A DNA stretch of 41,843 nucleotides, from assembly GCA_019118645.1 (NCBI GenBank), contig DWYN01000096.1, forward strand, positions 1 to 41,843, written 5' to 3'. Positions 32,561-40,348 of this stretch are shown in pieces; within the stretch, counting starts at the first letter, position 1, and the number at the start of each line of letters is the position of its first letter. The notes under the pieces were generated by a model, which worked only from the letters and a program-made list of their open reading frames with translations, made no database searches and was not told where the DNA came from. Source of the DNA: Candidatus Blautia excrementipullorum (GTDB lineage Bacteria; Bacillota; Clostridia; Lachnospirales; Lachnospiraceae). The position numbers were made by a program, and so were the translations under genes.

Positions 32561-33177
32561 GGCTTTATGACTTTTGCAGCTGAGGCAAGTGTCTCCGCAA
32601 TGTCGTACATGTTGGTTACCTCACCCACCTTCAGCTTATCTGAAATGCCATAATAGTTCAGGCAGGTACCGCAGCTCTTGATCTGAACGCCCTGGGCTTC
32701 CAGACTTTTCAGATCTTCCAGAGAATCCGATCCTTCTGTAGTCAGAAGTACCCCTCCATTATAGAAAAGCATGGTTTTCGGAAGCTCAGGAAGCTGAGTC
32801 ACCGCAAAAAGGAATCCCTTCATCAGTACTTTTCCCAGCTCATCGTTGCCGCGGCCCATGACAGCTGTATCGACTGCAATCACCAGATTTCCTTTTACAT
32901 CCGGGATGCAGACCGTTTCTTCCCTGCTGTCCGTTTTCTCTTCCCAGGAATCATGAACCGTAAGAGTAACTTCAAATTCGTGTTCTCCCATCTTCTGAGA
33001 GGCAACTTGGGCTCCTGCAGTTTTTCCCATTCTTGTCAGATTCTGAACTGCAGTTTCATTATCTACCAGCACTGTAACCACTGCCTCACCCTGAATGCTG
33101 TCCAGGACTTTTTTTGTTTTTACCACAGGGATCGGACACTGTTCTCCTCTTGCGTCCACAACATATTTATGTTCCAT
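32557..33177 (-). CDS. yedF: YedF: TusA-like plus DsrE-like sulfur/selenium protein
   Basis: A 206-residue protein of the 'selenium metabolism protein YedF' type. The N-terminal TusA/SirA domain (about 1-75) holds VDARGEQCPIPVVKTKK with the reactive Cys of the CPxP motif (C14). The C-terminal DsrE/DsrF-like domain (about 95-200) holds VIAVDTAVMGRGNDELGKVLMKGFLFAVTQL and GVQIKSCGTCLNYYG with two cysteines. It likely moves persulfide or selenide sulfur between partners. It begins the transcription unit with its own sigma-A promoter. No selD, selA or selB gene is in the window, so a selenium role here is unproven. Confidence 0.88.
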   Translation of the reverse strand: MEHKYVVDARGEQCPIPVVKTKKVLDSIQGEAVVTVLVDNETAVQNLTRMGKTAGAQVASQKMGEHEFEVTLTVHDSWEEKTDSREETVCIPDVKGNLVIAVDTAVMGRGNDELGKVLMKGFLFAVTQLPELPKTMLFYNGGVLLTTEGSDSLEDLKSLEAQGVQIKSCGTCLNYYGISDKLKVGEVTNMYDIAETLASAAKVIKP

Positions 33178-33204
33178 AAGTCAGCCTCTTTTCTCGTTTT
33201 TTTC

Positions 33205-33233
33205 ATTGTACCAGACCTTTCCGGCCAATGCAA
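33205..33233 (-). promoter_or_regulatory. Sigma-A promoter of yedF unit
   Basis: TTGCAT (33228-33233) and TACAAT (33205-33210) on the minus strand with a 17-bp spacer and an extended TGG before the -10, about 28 bp from the start codon. The rest of the 238-bp divergent region holds the xpt promoter and no other clear feature. Confidence 0.65.
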
Positions 33234-33333
33234 CGCCGCCGGACGTAAGATTTTTCAGATTCTCCGGCCTTTTTCGGCAGGTCCATGCTTTCCTTCAGGT
33301 TCTTTGCGTTCCCGCAAAAATTTTATAAAAATT

Positions 33334-33340
33334 TGTCGAA
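33334..33340 (+). promoter_or_regulatory. Perfect 0A-box-like heptamer upstream of xpt
   Basis: TGTCGAA embedded in TTTGTCGAAAAG, 5 bp upstream of the xpt -35. This equals the Spo0A box core of Bacillus. A heptamer can occur by chance, so binding is unproven. Confidence 0.35.
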
Positions 33341-33345
33341 AAGAA

Positions 33346-33374
33346 TTGAACTTCCTATTAGAATAGCGTATAGT
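33346..33374 (+). promoter_or_regulatory. Sigma-A promoter of xpt
   Basis: TTGAAC (33346-33351) and TATAGT (33369-33374) with a 17-bp spacer. The leader is only about 35 nt, too short for a purine riboswitch. Confidence 0.75.
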
Positions 33375-33415
33375 AAAAATACCTTAGAACCTAAACAGAC
33401 CAAAGGAGAGACGTC

Positions 33416-33991
33416 ATGCAGCTTTTAAAAGACCGTATTCTAAAAGATGGAATTGTAAAACCAGGAAATATTCTAAAAGTAGACAGTTTTCTGAATCACC
33501 AGATGGACATTGATCTTATCAACGAAATCGGTAAAGAATTCAAAGCCCGTTTCTCAGACTGCCCCATCACGAAAATTCTGACCATAGAGGCTTCCGGCAT
33601 TGGTATCGCTTGTATCGCAGCCCAGTATTTCCATGTTCCCGTTGTTTTTGCAAAAAAAGCCCAGAGTCTGAATCTGGACGGTGAAATGTACTGTTCCAAA
33701 GTTGAATCCTTTACTCACAAAAAAGTTTATGATGTAATTTTGTCCAAGAAGTTTCTCGGACCGGCGGATCATGTTCTTCTGATCGATGATTTTCTCGCCA
33801 ACGGCTGCGCCCTCCTGGGACTGATTGAAATTGTAAAGGAATCAGGCGCAACTTTGGAAGGCGCAGGCATTGTAATTGAAAAAGGATTCCAGGACGGCGG
33901 AAAGAAGATCCGTGACATGGGTGTACGCCTGGAATCTCTGGCAATCGTTGACTCTATGACAGATCATTCTCTGACCTTCCGCGAAAATTAA
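33416..33991 (+). CDS. xpt: Xanthine phosphoribosyltransferase
   Basis: Purine salvage enzyme turning xanthine and PRPP into XMP, which feeds GMP. The 191-residue protein matches Bacillus Xpt in length. It shows [31 protein letters not shown] at the N-terminus, the purine-contact segment [25 protein letters not shown], and the PRPP loop [23 protein letters not shown] lies 6-7 nt before ATG. It is one of only two plus-strand genes, transcribed alone from a sigma-A promoter and closed by a terminator. In Bacillus it is cotranscribed with pbuX and ruled by a guanine riboswitch; neither is present here. Confidence 0.96.
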   Translation: MQLLKDRILKDGIVKPGNILKVDSFLNHQMDIDLINEIGKEFKARFSDCPITKILTIEASGIGIACIAAQYFHVPVVFAKKAQSLNLDGEMYCSKVESFTHKKVYDVILSKKFLGPADHVLLIDDFLANGCALLGLIEIVKESGATLEGAGIVIEKGFQDGGKKIRDMGVRLESLAIVDSMTDHSLTFREN

Positions 33992-34042
33992 TGCAGAACC
34001 GTTTTGTTTCTTATCCGGAAAAGCATTGCCGCAGGATATGAC

Positions 34043-34095
34043 AACAGCCCGAAAGAGCAGCCATAAGGCCGTTTTTCGGGCTGTTTCTATTTTTC
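34043..34095 (+). terminator. Intrinsic terminator after xpt
   Basis: Stem AACAGCCCGAAA/TTTCGGGCTGTT with an inner GCC/GGC pair, followed by TCTATTTTT on the plus strand. Confidence 0.88.
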
Positions 34096-34135
34096 CGGTC
34101 TGCCCTTCGCAATCAGAGATTTCTTTTGCAGCAGA

Positions 34136-35722
34136 TCAGGCGTCTTCCTCCTTCTCTGCAGCAGATGCTCTGGAGCTGCTTGCTGATCCGGGTGCTTTCG
34201 TTGTCTCCGGTTCCTCTTCCTCCCGGGACGGCGCTTCTGTTGTCTCCGGTTCATCCTCCTGAGCCGGTGCTTCTGTTGCCTCCGGTTCCTCTTCCTTTCG
34301 GGACGGCGCTTCCGTTATCTCCGGCTCATCCTCCGATGGAACAGGCGTTGTTCTCCTCTCAGGTCTTTCTGTAGGAGTCGGGCTGGGTTCCTCTGCTTCC
34401 GGCGTTGGCGTCGGAGTCATCTCCGGAATCACTTCATCCTCCGTGTAGAAGCCATTGTCAATCAGGATCTCATAATTATCTCCGTCAATTACCTGAGATT
34501 CGCAGAGATATGCGCCTACGATCTTTACGCCATTATCATAGGATTCATAGTCGTTTACCTCAGGCTCATCCGCGTCCGGGTCTTCCTCTCTTACCAGATA
34601 GGCATCCACCATATCCTCACACCGGGCTGCCATCTCCCTCGGATCCATGAAAATACTAAAGGCCATCCGTCCTGACGCTATGCTCTTCACGGCCTCCGCC
34701 TCGCAGCCAGCTCCCGTAATCATCGGCCATTCATCACTGCCCGGGAGAATTCCTGCCTGATCCAGCACCTCCTCTATCTGCAGGGCAGCCTTATCAAACC
34801 CTGTGCAGATAATGTCCGGCGCCTCTCCTTCTTCATAAAATTCTTCCATTATTTCCTGCATTCTGCTCTCTGCCAGGCTTGTACTCCACCGCAGAAGTCC
34901 CGTATCATCAAAAGAAATTTTTCCGGACGGACACTCTAAAGTTCCATCGTCCAGATACGGCTGCAGCACTTCCATCAGCCCATTGTAGAGAAACAGAGCC
35001 TGGGAGTCATCTATAGATCCCATAAAAAATTCTATAGTTCTGGATTCCTTTTCTTCCCTGAGCGTATCCAGCTCCTGGCGCTTCACTATTTCCTCGCCGA
35101 TCTGGCGGCCTACCTGGCGGCCTCCGAAAGCAGTGTAATAATTCACCGCGTTCGTATCCATAATCAGCTCATCGTAGGAAAACACAGGAATATCCGCCTC
35201 CCTGACGTCGGAAAGAACCGCCGGGAGACCATAGGGGTCAACAGGTGCTATAATAAAAGCGGCCACACTTTCTTCTGTCAGTTCCTGTATCTGGGACACC
35301 TGTCTGGATACGTCTCCTTCTGCGTAATAAACCACAGGCTCATATCCGTCCTCTTCCAGATTACTTTCCAATGCCTCCGCATCTACAGACCAGTTTTCCT
35401 CATCCGGGAGCAAAACCGCAACCTTCTGGGCCGGTTCATCCTCCTCTGCTTCTTCCGGATTTTCTGTATCTTCATCTTCAGACTCCTGTTCGTCTGTCTT
35501 TTCCGCGTTCTCCTCTGCCGCTTCTGATTCTCCGGAATTTTCCTGGGCGTCAGCACCGACGTCTTCCGTTTTCTCTCCGTCCTCTGTAATTTCGCCGGTA
35601 CCCTCGCCTTCCGTCTGCGCGCTTTCGCTGGCTGCTTCTGTAGCTTCATTTGTTCCGCAGCCTGCCAGAGAAGCGGAAAGCATAAGAATTCCAAGTAAAA
35701 TACCTGCTGTCTTTTTTTTCAT
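34136..35722 (-). CDS. Lipoprotein with periplasmic-binding (sugar-type) domain and acidic repeat tail
   Basis: A 528-residue surface lipoprotein. It has a signal peptide with lipobox SLAGC (Cys22), then a strongly acidic linker (about 24-97, mostly Glu, Asp, Ser, Thr). A type-1 periplasmic-binding domain (about 98-425) follows: AFIIAPVDPYGLPAVLSDVREADIPVFSYDEL, FGGRQVGRQIGEEIV and DIICTGFDKAALQIEEVLDQAGI resemble sugar-binding proteins of ABC importers. The tail is Pro/Glu/Thr-rich with about four 12-13-residue repeats of form EEEPETTEAPSRE. No permease or ATPase gene is adjacent, so it is either an orphan receptor or a sensor partner. AGGACAGGAGC precedes the ATG. It follows its probable regulator by 17 bp. 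Confidence 0.82.
   Translation of the reverse strand: MKKKTAGILLGILMLSASLAGCGTNEATEAASESAQTEGEGTGEITEDGEKTEDVGADAQENSGESEAAEENAEKTDEQESEDEDTENPEEAEEDEPAQKVAVLLPDEENWSVDAEALESNLEEDGYEPVVYYAEGDVSRQVSQIQELTEESVAAFIIAPVDPYGLPAVLSDVREADIPVFSYDELIMDTNAVNYYTAFGGRQVGRQIGEEIVKRQELDTLREEKESRTIEFFMGSIDDSQALFLYNGLMEVLQPYLDDGTLECPSGKISFDDTGLLRWSTSLAESRMQEIMEEFYEEGEAPDIICTGFDKAALQIEEVLDQAGILPGSDEWPMITGAGCEAEAVKSIASGRMAFSIFMDPREMAARCEDMVDAYLVREEDPDADEPEVNDYESYDNGVKIVGAYLCESQVIDGDNYEILIDNGFYTEDEVIPEMTPTPTPEAEEPSPTPTERPERRTTPVPSEDEPEITEAPSRKEEEPEATEAPAQEDEPETTEAPSREEEEPETTKAPGSASSSRASAAEKEEDA
34191..34333. repeat. Tandem 36-39-bp coding repeats in the lipoprotein tail
   Basis: About four imperfect units, each encoding 12-13 residues around EEEPETTEAP. 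The units differ in sequence, so the array has had time to diverge. Confidence 0.8.
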
Positions 35723-35739
35723 GCTCCTGTCCTTTCTGT

Positions 35740-36369
35740 CTACAGACCTTTATAGTCCTTTGCTAGAATTTTCAGATAATCACGATAGGCAGATGCTGTT
35801 TTCTTCGGCTTTACGATATGTACATCCGCTCCCATTGCAGTCAGCCATCCAAAAAAATACGGGCCTGACATCTGCGGCGCCGAAACACTCAGCTGTCCGG
35901 AAGCTTTTACCTTGTATTCTCCCAGTTCGCCGAAGTATTCCCGGATTTCCTTTTCCCGCTCTTTTTTACAGAGAAGTTTCATAGTCTTCCCGGATTTTGA
36001 GATCTCTTCGCTTCTTACTTTAGCAAATCCATCCATTTTCTCATTACGGCATTCAGAAGTTTCCTCTGCGAAATTTTCCGGAAGAAGCCTTCTGTCCTCA
36101 TAATGTTCCGAAGAATCATCTTTCGGCTTCTCCCCTGTCCCGGACTGCAGATAATAACCGCCTGTCCGGCCTCTCTTATACTGAATATCATAACCAAAAT
36201 CCCTCAGAGCTTCCATATCGTCATAAATGCTTTTTCGCTCCGCGCTGATTCCATACTGTCCGAGCTTGTCCAGGATTTCCTGCATCGTCACTACCTTGTT
36301 TTCCCCGGTGCCGCTCAGCATCTGTTCCAAAATTAAAATCTTTATTTTCTGATTGTGTGATTTTGCCAT
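35740..36369 (-). CDS. HTH regulator of the WYL-family type lacking the WYL domain
   Basis: A 209-residue DNA-binding protein. Residues about 1-75 form a winged HTH like those of WYL regulators (KILILEQMLSGTGENKVVTMQEILDKLGQYG, ERKSIYDDMEALRDFGYDIQYKRGRTGGYYL). The last about 80 residues (TMKLLCKKEREKEIREYFGEL through GPYFFGWLTAMGADVHIVKPKKTASAYRDYLKILAKDY) match the C-terminal WCX extension. The WYL ligand domain of about 150 residues that normally lies between is missing; a short, charged linker takes its place. The TAG-type end is 17 bp before the lipoprotein gene, so it probably acts on that gene or is co-transcribed with it. GGGG lies a few bases upstream of ATG. Confidence 0.78.
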   Translation of the reverse strand: MAKSHNQKIKILILEQMLSGTGENKVVTMQEILDKLGQYGISAERKSIYDDMEALRDFGYDIQYKRGRTGGYYLQSGTGEKPKDDSSEHYEDRRLLPENFAEETSECRNEKMDGFAKVRSEEISKSGKTMKLLCKKEREKEIREYFGELGEYKVKASGQLSVSAPQMSGPYFFGWLTAMGADVHIVKPKKTASAYRDYLKILAKDYKGL

Positions 36370-36487
36370 ACCAAACCCCTTATCTAATTTTCACCGCACG
36401 CTCCTGTTCAGGAACCGTCTTTATCTGCATAACCATTTTTCTGTCCCTTTCCCTGCCGGAAAAGTCTTGTCAGAAAGACAATCTTCC

Positions 36488-36528
36488 TGAAAAGAAGAAA
36501 GGTGTCAAAAGCATCTGCTTTCGGCACC
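36488..36528 (-). terminator. Terminator after rubredoxin gene
   Basis: Stem GGTGCCGAAAGC/GCTTTTGACACC (one mismatch, one wobble) with a 4-base loop, then TTTCTTCTTTTC on the minus strand. Confidence 0.75.
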
Positions 36529-36540
36529 CTTCCCCGGCTC

Positions 36541-36702
36541 TTAATCTTCCGGTACAAATTCCTCTTTGCCCACTCCGCAGACCGGACACACCCAGTCCTC
36601 GGGAAGGTCTTCAAATGCAGTGCCCGGCTCAATACCGTTATCCGGATCACCGACTTCAGGATCATAAACATATCCGCATGGTTCACATACATATTTCTTC
36701 AT
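36541..36702 (-). CDS. Rubredoxin
   Basis: A 53-residue electron carrier binding one iron with four cysteines. Translation from the minus strand gives [19 protein letters not shown], then [20 protein letters not shown], then [14 protein letters not shown]. The two CxxC-type pairs [10 protein letters not shown] and CPVCG are those of rubredoxins, and the aromatic core (Y4, Y11, Y13, F30, W37) is present. AAAGGAG lies about 10 nt upstream and a promoter is found in front, with a terminator behind, so it is a complete single-gene unit. Rubredoxins serve oxygen and superoxide detoxification in anaerobes; the partner is not in the window. Confidence 0.95.
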   Translation of the reverse strand: MKKYVCEPCGYVYDPEVGDPDNGIEPGTAFEDLPEDWVCPVCGVGKEEFVPED

Positions 36703-36764
36703 AACAGTTAACTCCTTTCAGATTAACAGTTTGAATCCGGACTGCTGTCCGTATTCACAAATTT

Positions 36765-36793
36765 ATTATAACGTCCCGTAAATTTGAAATCAA
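36765..36793 (-). promoter_or_regulatory. Sigma-A promoter of the rubredoxin gene
   Basis: TTGATT (36788-36793) and TATAAT (36765-36770) on the minus strand with a 17-bp spacer, just after the gatD stop codon. Confidence 0.7.
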
Positions 36794-36796
36794 GTA

Positions 36797-37516
36797 CTAT
36801 TTCAGAAATCTGGTGCATATATATGAATTGGCTTCCATTTCCTGCCGGTCATCGAGGGGCGTCAGTTCCACATCATTTCCATATTTTTTCTTCAGAGCGC
36901 GGGAAATCAGCCAGTCTGCAAGCTGCGGATTCTTTGGGAGCAAAGGCCCATGCAGATAAGTTCCGATTACATTTTTATATACTACCCCTTCATATCCGCT
37001 TTTTCCATCATTTCCCGAACCGTAAAGGACTTTTCCCAGAGGCTGGTTGCCTTTAATGCTGGTTCTGCCTCCGTGATTTTCAAACCCTACTATCGGAGTG
37101 TCAAACAAATCGCTCTTCAAAATAATGTTGCTGATCAGTCTTCCCTCTCCCTGCTCCGTATGCATGTCGACCAGCTCAAGTCCGGTAATGGTTCCCTGAT
37201 CTGTTTTGTAATAATTTCCCAGAAGCTGATATCCACCGCAGATGGCAATCACCACTCCATCATTCTCAACATAGGTTTTGAAATCTTTTTGAATTTCTTT
37301 CAGCTTTTCGCAGACAAGCATCTGCTCCCTGTCCGAGCCGCCTCCCAGGAGCACGATATCAAGGAGGGAAAAATCAATCTTGTCGTTTAATTCAAATGCA
37401 ATAGTCTCTGCCTGAATCCCCCTCCACTGGCACCTTTTCATGAGACACTGAATATTTCCCCTGTCCCCGTAAAGGTTCAAAAGATCCGGATATAAATGTC
37501 CGATTGTAAGCTTCAT
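36797..37516 (-). CDS. gatD: Lipid II isoglutaminyl synthase, glutaminase subunit GatD
   Basis: Supplies ammonia from glutamine to MurT, which amidates the D-glutamate of lipid II to D-isoglutamine. The 239-residue class I amidotransferase shows GHLYPDLLNLYGDRGN, the nucleophile loop VVIAICGGYQLLG (C93) and the catalytic His in IGTYLHGPLL (H188), and FENHGGR typical of GatD. The start overlaps the murT stop by 4 bp (ATGA), giving coupled synthesis of the two subunits. The protein ends at LDDRQEMEANSYICTRFLK. Confidence 0.93.
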   Translation of the reverse strand: MKLTIGHLYPDLLNLYGDRGNIQCLMKRCQWRGIQAETIAFELNDKIDFSLLDIVLLGGGSDREQMLVCEKLKEIQKDFKTYVENDGVVIAICGGYQLLGNYYKTDQGTITGLELVDMHTEQGEGRLISNIILKSDLFDTPIVGFENHGGRTSIKGNQPLGKVLYGSGNDGKSGYEGVVYKNVIGTYLHGPLLPKNPQLADWLISRALKKKYGNDVELTPLDDRQEMEANSYICTRFLK

Positions 37517-38850
37517 TTCTCCTCACCCTCCAGTCTCTTGAGTATATTCCGTGTACTGAAAAGCGCCGTATAGTTTACAAGCACATAGAGATTTCCCGTG
37601 CCGTCCTGAATCCTTTTTCGAATTGCTGTTTCCACATCTTCCTCCAATTCAGAAGAAATATCCACATACTTCAAGCGGAGCCGCATATCCTGACACCGTA
37701 TTCCGCTGACCGTAATGGAACGAATGCTCTCCTCACGGAAACGGTCAAAGTCCACATCCCACAGCCAGGAAATGTCAATTCCATCCTGAGCATTGTCATT
37801 AATCACAATAATTACATCTTTCGGCCCGGTATCCTGCATCACTGCCGAGATATTCTGGTTGAATCCGGCCGGATTCTTTGCCAGGTTCAGAGTAACGCCT
37901 GTCCCGCTGATCCGGAACTGCTCCATCCTTCCGTTTTCCGGGTTAAACTTATTCAGCATATCCTGGAAATGTTCCGCAGAGAAGCCTGCGCTCCGCACTC
38001 CGGCATAGGCTGCCAGAATATTATATACATTATAAAATCCTTTATAATTGGCGGAAATCAGTCTGTTCTCCACGCGGAATGCCAATCGGTCTCCAACTTT
38101 TACATCAGAGCCATCATAATTCAATTCCGGTCTCTTAAATCCACAGTTCGGGCACAGATAATCTCCCAGCTGACTGTAATGATAAAAACTGTATTCCAGC
38201 TTTGCACCACATCTTTTGCAGAACCGCCCCTCCCGGATCTCGTTGGTTTCGTTTTTCATCACCGGGCTGCTGATGCCGTAAAAAATGCACGGATTGCCGC
38301 TGTCCAGGGCAAGGTAAGCAGACAGCGCGTCATCTCCGTTGACAATCAGCTTCATTTCAGGAAGCGTTTTTATCATGGATTCCAGTATATTCATGGTAAT
38401 ATCAATTTCTCCATACCGGTCCAGCTGATCCCGGAACAGATTTGTCAGAACCATATAGTCCGGTCTGATCTCCGGAAAAATATATTTTGTGGAAGCCTCA
38501 TCGGCTTCAATGCAGGCATAGTCCGCGTCTATATGGCCTCCCGGTCCTGCTCCGAGGACAAACGCCGCCACTACTCCGTTCAGCATATTTGAACCCGTAT
38601 GATTGCAGATTACCTTCTGTCCCTCGGCCTCCAGGGCTGCACAGAGCATATTATTCGTCGTTGTTTTTCCATTTGTGCCGCAGACTACAAAAATCCCCCT
38701 GCGCACTTCAGATGCCAGTTCCTTAAGAACAGGCGGATATATTTTCAGAGCGATCTTTCCCGCCCAGGTTACTCCCTGTCTTCCCATCTTTTTGCAGGCA
38801 TACCCGACGGCCCGGGCCGCCCACACAGCCACGATTCTTCTTATATTCAT
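37513..38850 (-). CDS. murT: Lipid II isoglutaminyl synthase, MurT subunit
   Basis: Mur-ligase-like subunit that activates the D-Glu carboxylate of lipid II for amidation with ammonia from GatD. The 445-residue protein has the ATP-binding motif VVCGTNGKTTTNNML (P-loop at 58-64), ACIEADEASTKYIFP and NLFRDQLDRYGEID. A zinc ribbon sits in the middle domain (C211, C214, C233, C236: CKRCG and CPNCG), a hallmark separating MurT from cell-wall Mur ligases. The C-terminal DUF1727 part contains NDNAQDGIDISWLWDVDF with its catalytic Asp. AGAAGGA precedes ATG. It forms a bicistronic unit with gatD. Confidence 0.95.
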   Translation of the reverse strand: MNIRRIVAVWAARAVGYACKKMGRQGVTWAGKIALKIYPPVLKELASEVRRGIFVVCGTNGKTTTNNMLCAALEAEGQKVICNHTGSNMLNGVVAAFVLGAGPGGHIDADYACIEADEASTKYIFPEIRPDYMVLTNLFRDQLDRYGEIDITMNILESMIKTLPEMKLIVNGDDALSAYLALDSGNPCIFYGISSPVMKNETNEIREGRFCKRCGAKLEYSFYHYSQLGDYLCPNCGFKRPELNYDGSDVKVGDRLAFRVENRLISANYKGFYNVYNILAAYAGVRSAGFSAEHFQDMLNKFNPENGRMEQFRISGTGVTLNLAKNPAGFNQNISAVMQDTGPKDVIIVINDNAQDGIDISWLWDVDFDRFREESIRSITVSGIRCQDMRLRLKYVDISSELEEDVETAIRKRIQDGTGNLYVLVNYTALFSTRNILKRLEGEEK

Positions 38851-38900
38851 GTTTTCGTATCCTTCTGCAGTAATTTTTCCAAGACTGTCCTTTTCTGAGT

Positions 38901-38928
38901 AGTATACCCCATTTAGGGCGAATGTACA
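38901..38928 (-). promoter_or_regulatory. Probable promoter of murT-gatD
   Basis: TGTACA (38923-38928) and TATACT (38901-38906) on the minus strand with a 16-bp spacer. The -35 is a weak match to TTGACA. Confidence 0.45.
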
Positions 38929-38953
38929 GTCTGCCTTTTTCTTTTACAGCCGG

Positions 38954-38977
38954 CAGGCTGTTCCGCCTGTCTTTTTT
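38954..38977 (+). terminator. Hairpin at the pepP end with T-tract on the plus strand
   Basis: CAGGC TGTTCC GCCTG followed by TCTTTTTT on the plus strand; the T-tract overlaps the minus-strand stop codon of the aminopeptidase gene. On the coding strand an overlapping stem ACAGCC/GGCTGT is followed by A-rich sequence. Confidence 0.4.
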
Positions 38978-40226
38978 ACTTCTGTGCTGCGGCCATAAAT
39001 GCTTCAATTTCTTCCGGCGTTTTTGGTATTCCCGCCGTCAGTACATCGCATCCGTCGTCTGTGACCAAAATTGTATCTTCAATACGGATTCCGATTCCCA
39101 GTTCCTCAAAATACAGTCCCGGCTCCAGGGTAAACATCATGTCCTTTTCCAGAATCGCCTCATCATTTCCCACATCATGGGTATATAAACCGATATAGTG
39201 TCCGGAGCTGTGGAAATAATATTTCATAATTTCCTCCGGTTTTTCAATCATTCCAAGGCGTATCAGTTCCTGTGCCATAACCGCCTTGCTGATTTCCTGC
39301 AGTTCATTTTTGGGCTGTCCCGGTCTTGTTTTGGCAATGGCAGCCTCAAGTCCCTTCAAAACAACTTCATAGAGCGCTCTCTGTTTTTCCGTAAAACGGC
39401 CGTTTACAGGAAAAGTTCTGCTGACATCGGATGCATAATTTCCCCACTCTGCCCCCAGATCAAAAAGAATCATATCTCCGTCCTCCATTACCCGGTCGTT
39501 TGCCACATAGTGGAGTACGCAGGCATTTTTTCCGGAAGCGGCTATTGTGGAAAATGCATGCCGCGCATTCCTTGATTTTAAGACAAAGTCAAAGTATGCT
39601 TCAATTTCATACTCATGCATGCCGGGTCTCAGATGTTCCAGAATAGATTTCACGCCTTCCGTGGTAATCTCGCAGGCTTTCCGGTGAAGATCGATCTCCT
39701 CTTTTGTTTTTACCTGACGCATATGCGCCAAATCAGAAAACGTGTTATGTACCCTGAGATAGGGAAAGCACCCGAGGACTTTCTGTGTAAACTTCTGAGC
39801 CGGATTCTGCACAAACCCCTCTTCCCAGTTTGCAATATCCACATAAAGATGTTCAATGGCATTTCTTCTTCCAAAAAACGGCAGCTTTTCCTCAAAACGT
39901 TCCAAATATTCTACCTGCTGGATCCCCGTGTCCCTTTTCACCGTATCTTTGTCATAAGAGATTCCCTGCCAGCGTGCTTTCATTTCATCTGGATGATCAA
40001 TAAATAATATTTCTTTATAGATTCCATGGATTTTCCATGCTGCGAAAACAGCCTTCGGCTGATCAAATCCTGTAAGATAATAGAAATTTGCATAAGGAGT
40101 AAACGGAAACATCTGGTCTCCCCGGTCTTCCTTCTCCTCTCCTGAAAAAACAAATCCTACTGAATTATCTTCCAGCAGATCTCTGTACAAACTGCGTCTG
40201 GACGCATGAAACTCCTTGCTTACCAT
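38976..40226 (-). CDS. pepP: Xaa-Pro aminopeptidase (aminopeptidase P)
   Basis: Metallo-aminopeptidase that removes N-terminal residues next to proline. The 416-residue two-domain protein has an N-terminal AMP_N domain (about 1-130, with PFTPYANFYYLTGFDQP) and a creatinase-type pita-bread domain. Metal ligands are visible as the two Asp of LFDLGAEWGNYASDVSRTFP, the His of SSGHYIGLYTHDVG, the Glu of FTLEPGLYF and the Glu of GIRIEDTILV. GAAGGAG precedes ATG. It is a single-gene unit with a sigma-A promoter. Related peptidases such as prolidase share the fold; the AMP_N domain favours aminopeptidase P. Confidence 0.93.
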   Translation of the reverse strand: MVSKEFHASRRSLYRDLLEDNSVGFVFSGEEKEDRGDQMFPFTPYANFYYLTGFDQPKAVFAAWKIHGIYKEILFIDHPDEMKARWQGISYDKDTVKRDTGIQQVEYLERFEEKLPFFGRRNAIEHLYVDIANWEEGFVQNPAQKFTQKVLGCFPYLRVHNTFSDLAHMRQVKTKEEIDLHRKACEITTEGVKSILEHLRPGMHEYEIEAYFDFVLKSRNARHAFSTIAASGKNACVLHYVANDRVMEDGDMILFDLGAEWGNYASDVSRTFPVNGRFTEKQRALYEVVLKGLEAAIAKTRPGQPKNELQEISKAVMAQELIRLGMIEKPEEIMKYYFHSSGHYIGLYTHDVGNDEAILEKDMMFTLEPGLYFEELGIGIRIEDTILVTDDGCDVLTAGIPKTPEEIEAFMAAAQK

Positions 40227-40264
40227 TCTTGTCTCCTTCTTTCTCTTCCGTCATTTTCACTATG

Positions 40265-40293
40265 ATTTTACGATACTTCCACAAGAATATCAA
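40265..40293 (-). promoter_or_regulatory. Sigma-A promoter of pepP
   Basis: TTGATA (40288-40293) and TAAAAT (40265-40270) on the minus strand, 17-bp spacer, about 39 bp before the start codon. Confidence 0.65.
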
Positions 40294-40301
40294 TAGAAAG
40301 A

Positions 40302-40333
40302 GGGCGTTCTGTGGTGAATTCCACGGAACGCCC
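40302..40333 (-). terminator. Hairpin after the LytTR regulator gene
   Basis: Stem GGGCGTTC/GAACGCCC with an inner GTGG/CCAC helix, followed by TCTTTCTATTG on the minus strand. The T-tract is broken, but position and stem strength fit a terminator. Confidence 0.65.
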
Positions 40334-40348
40334 CTGCTCTGCTTTCCT

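Noticed and set aside
32557-33177. Selenocysteine use suggested by yedF
   Set aside because: No in-frame TGA and no selA, selB or selD gene seen; yedF also occurs in genomes without selenium use.
33180-33415. Purine riboswitch before xpt
   Set aside because: In Bacillus xpt has one, but here the promoter leaves only about a 35-nt leader and none of the conserved purine-aptamer core is seen.
34026-34374. Plus-strand frames rich in Ser/Val/Pro after xpt
   Set aside because: They are the reverse of the repeat tail of the lipoprotein and lack any start signal.
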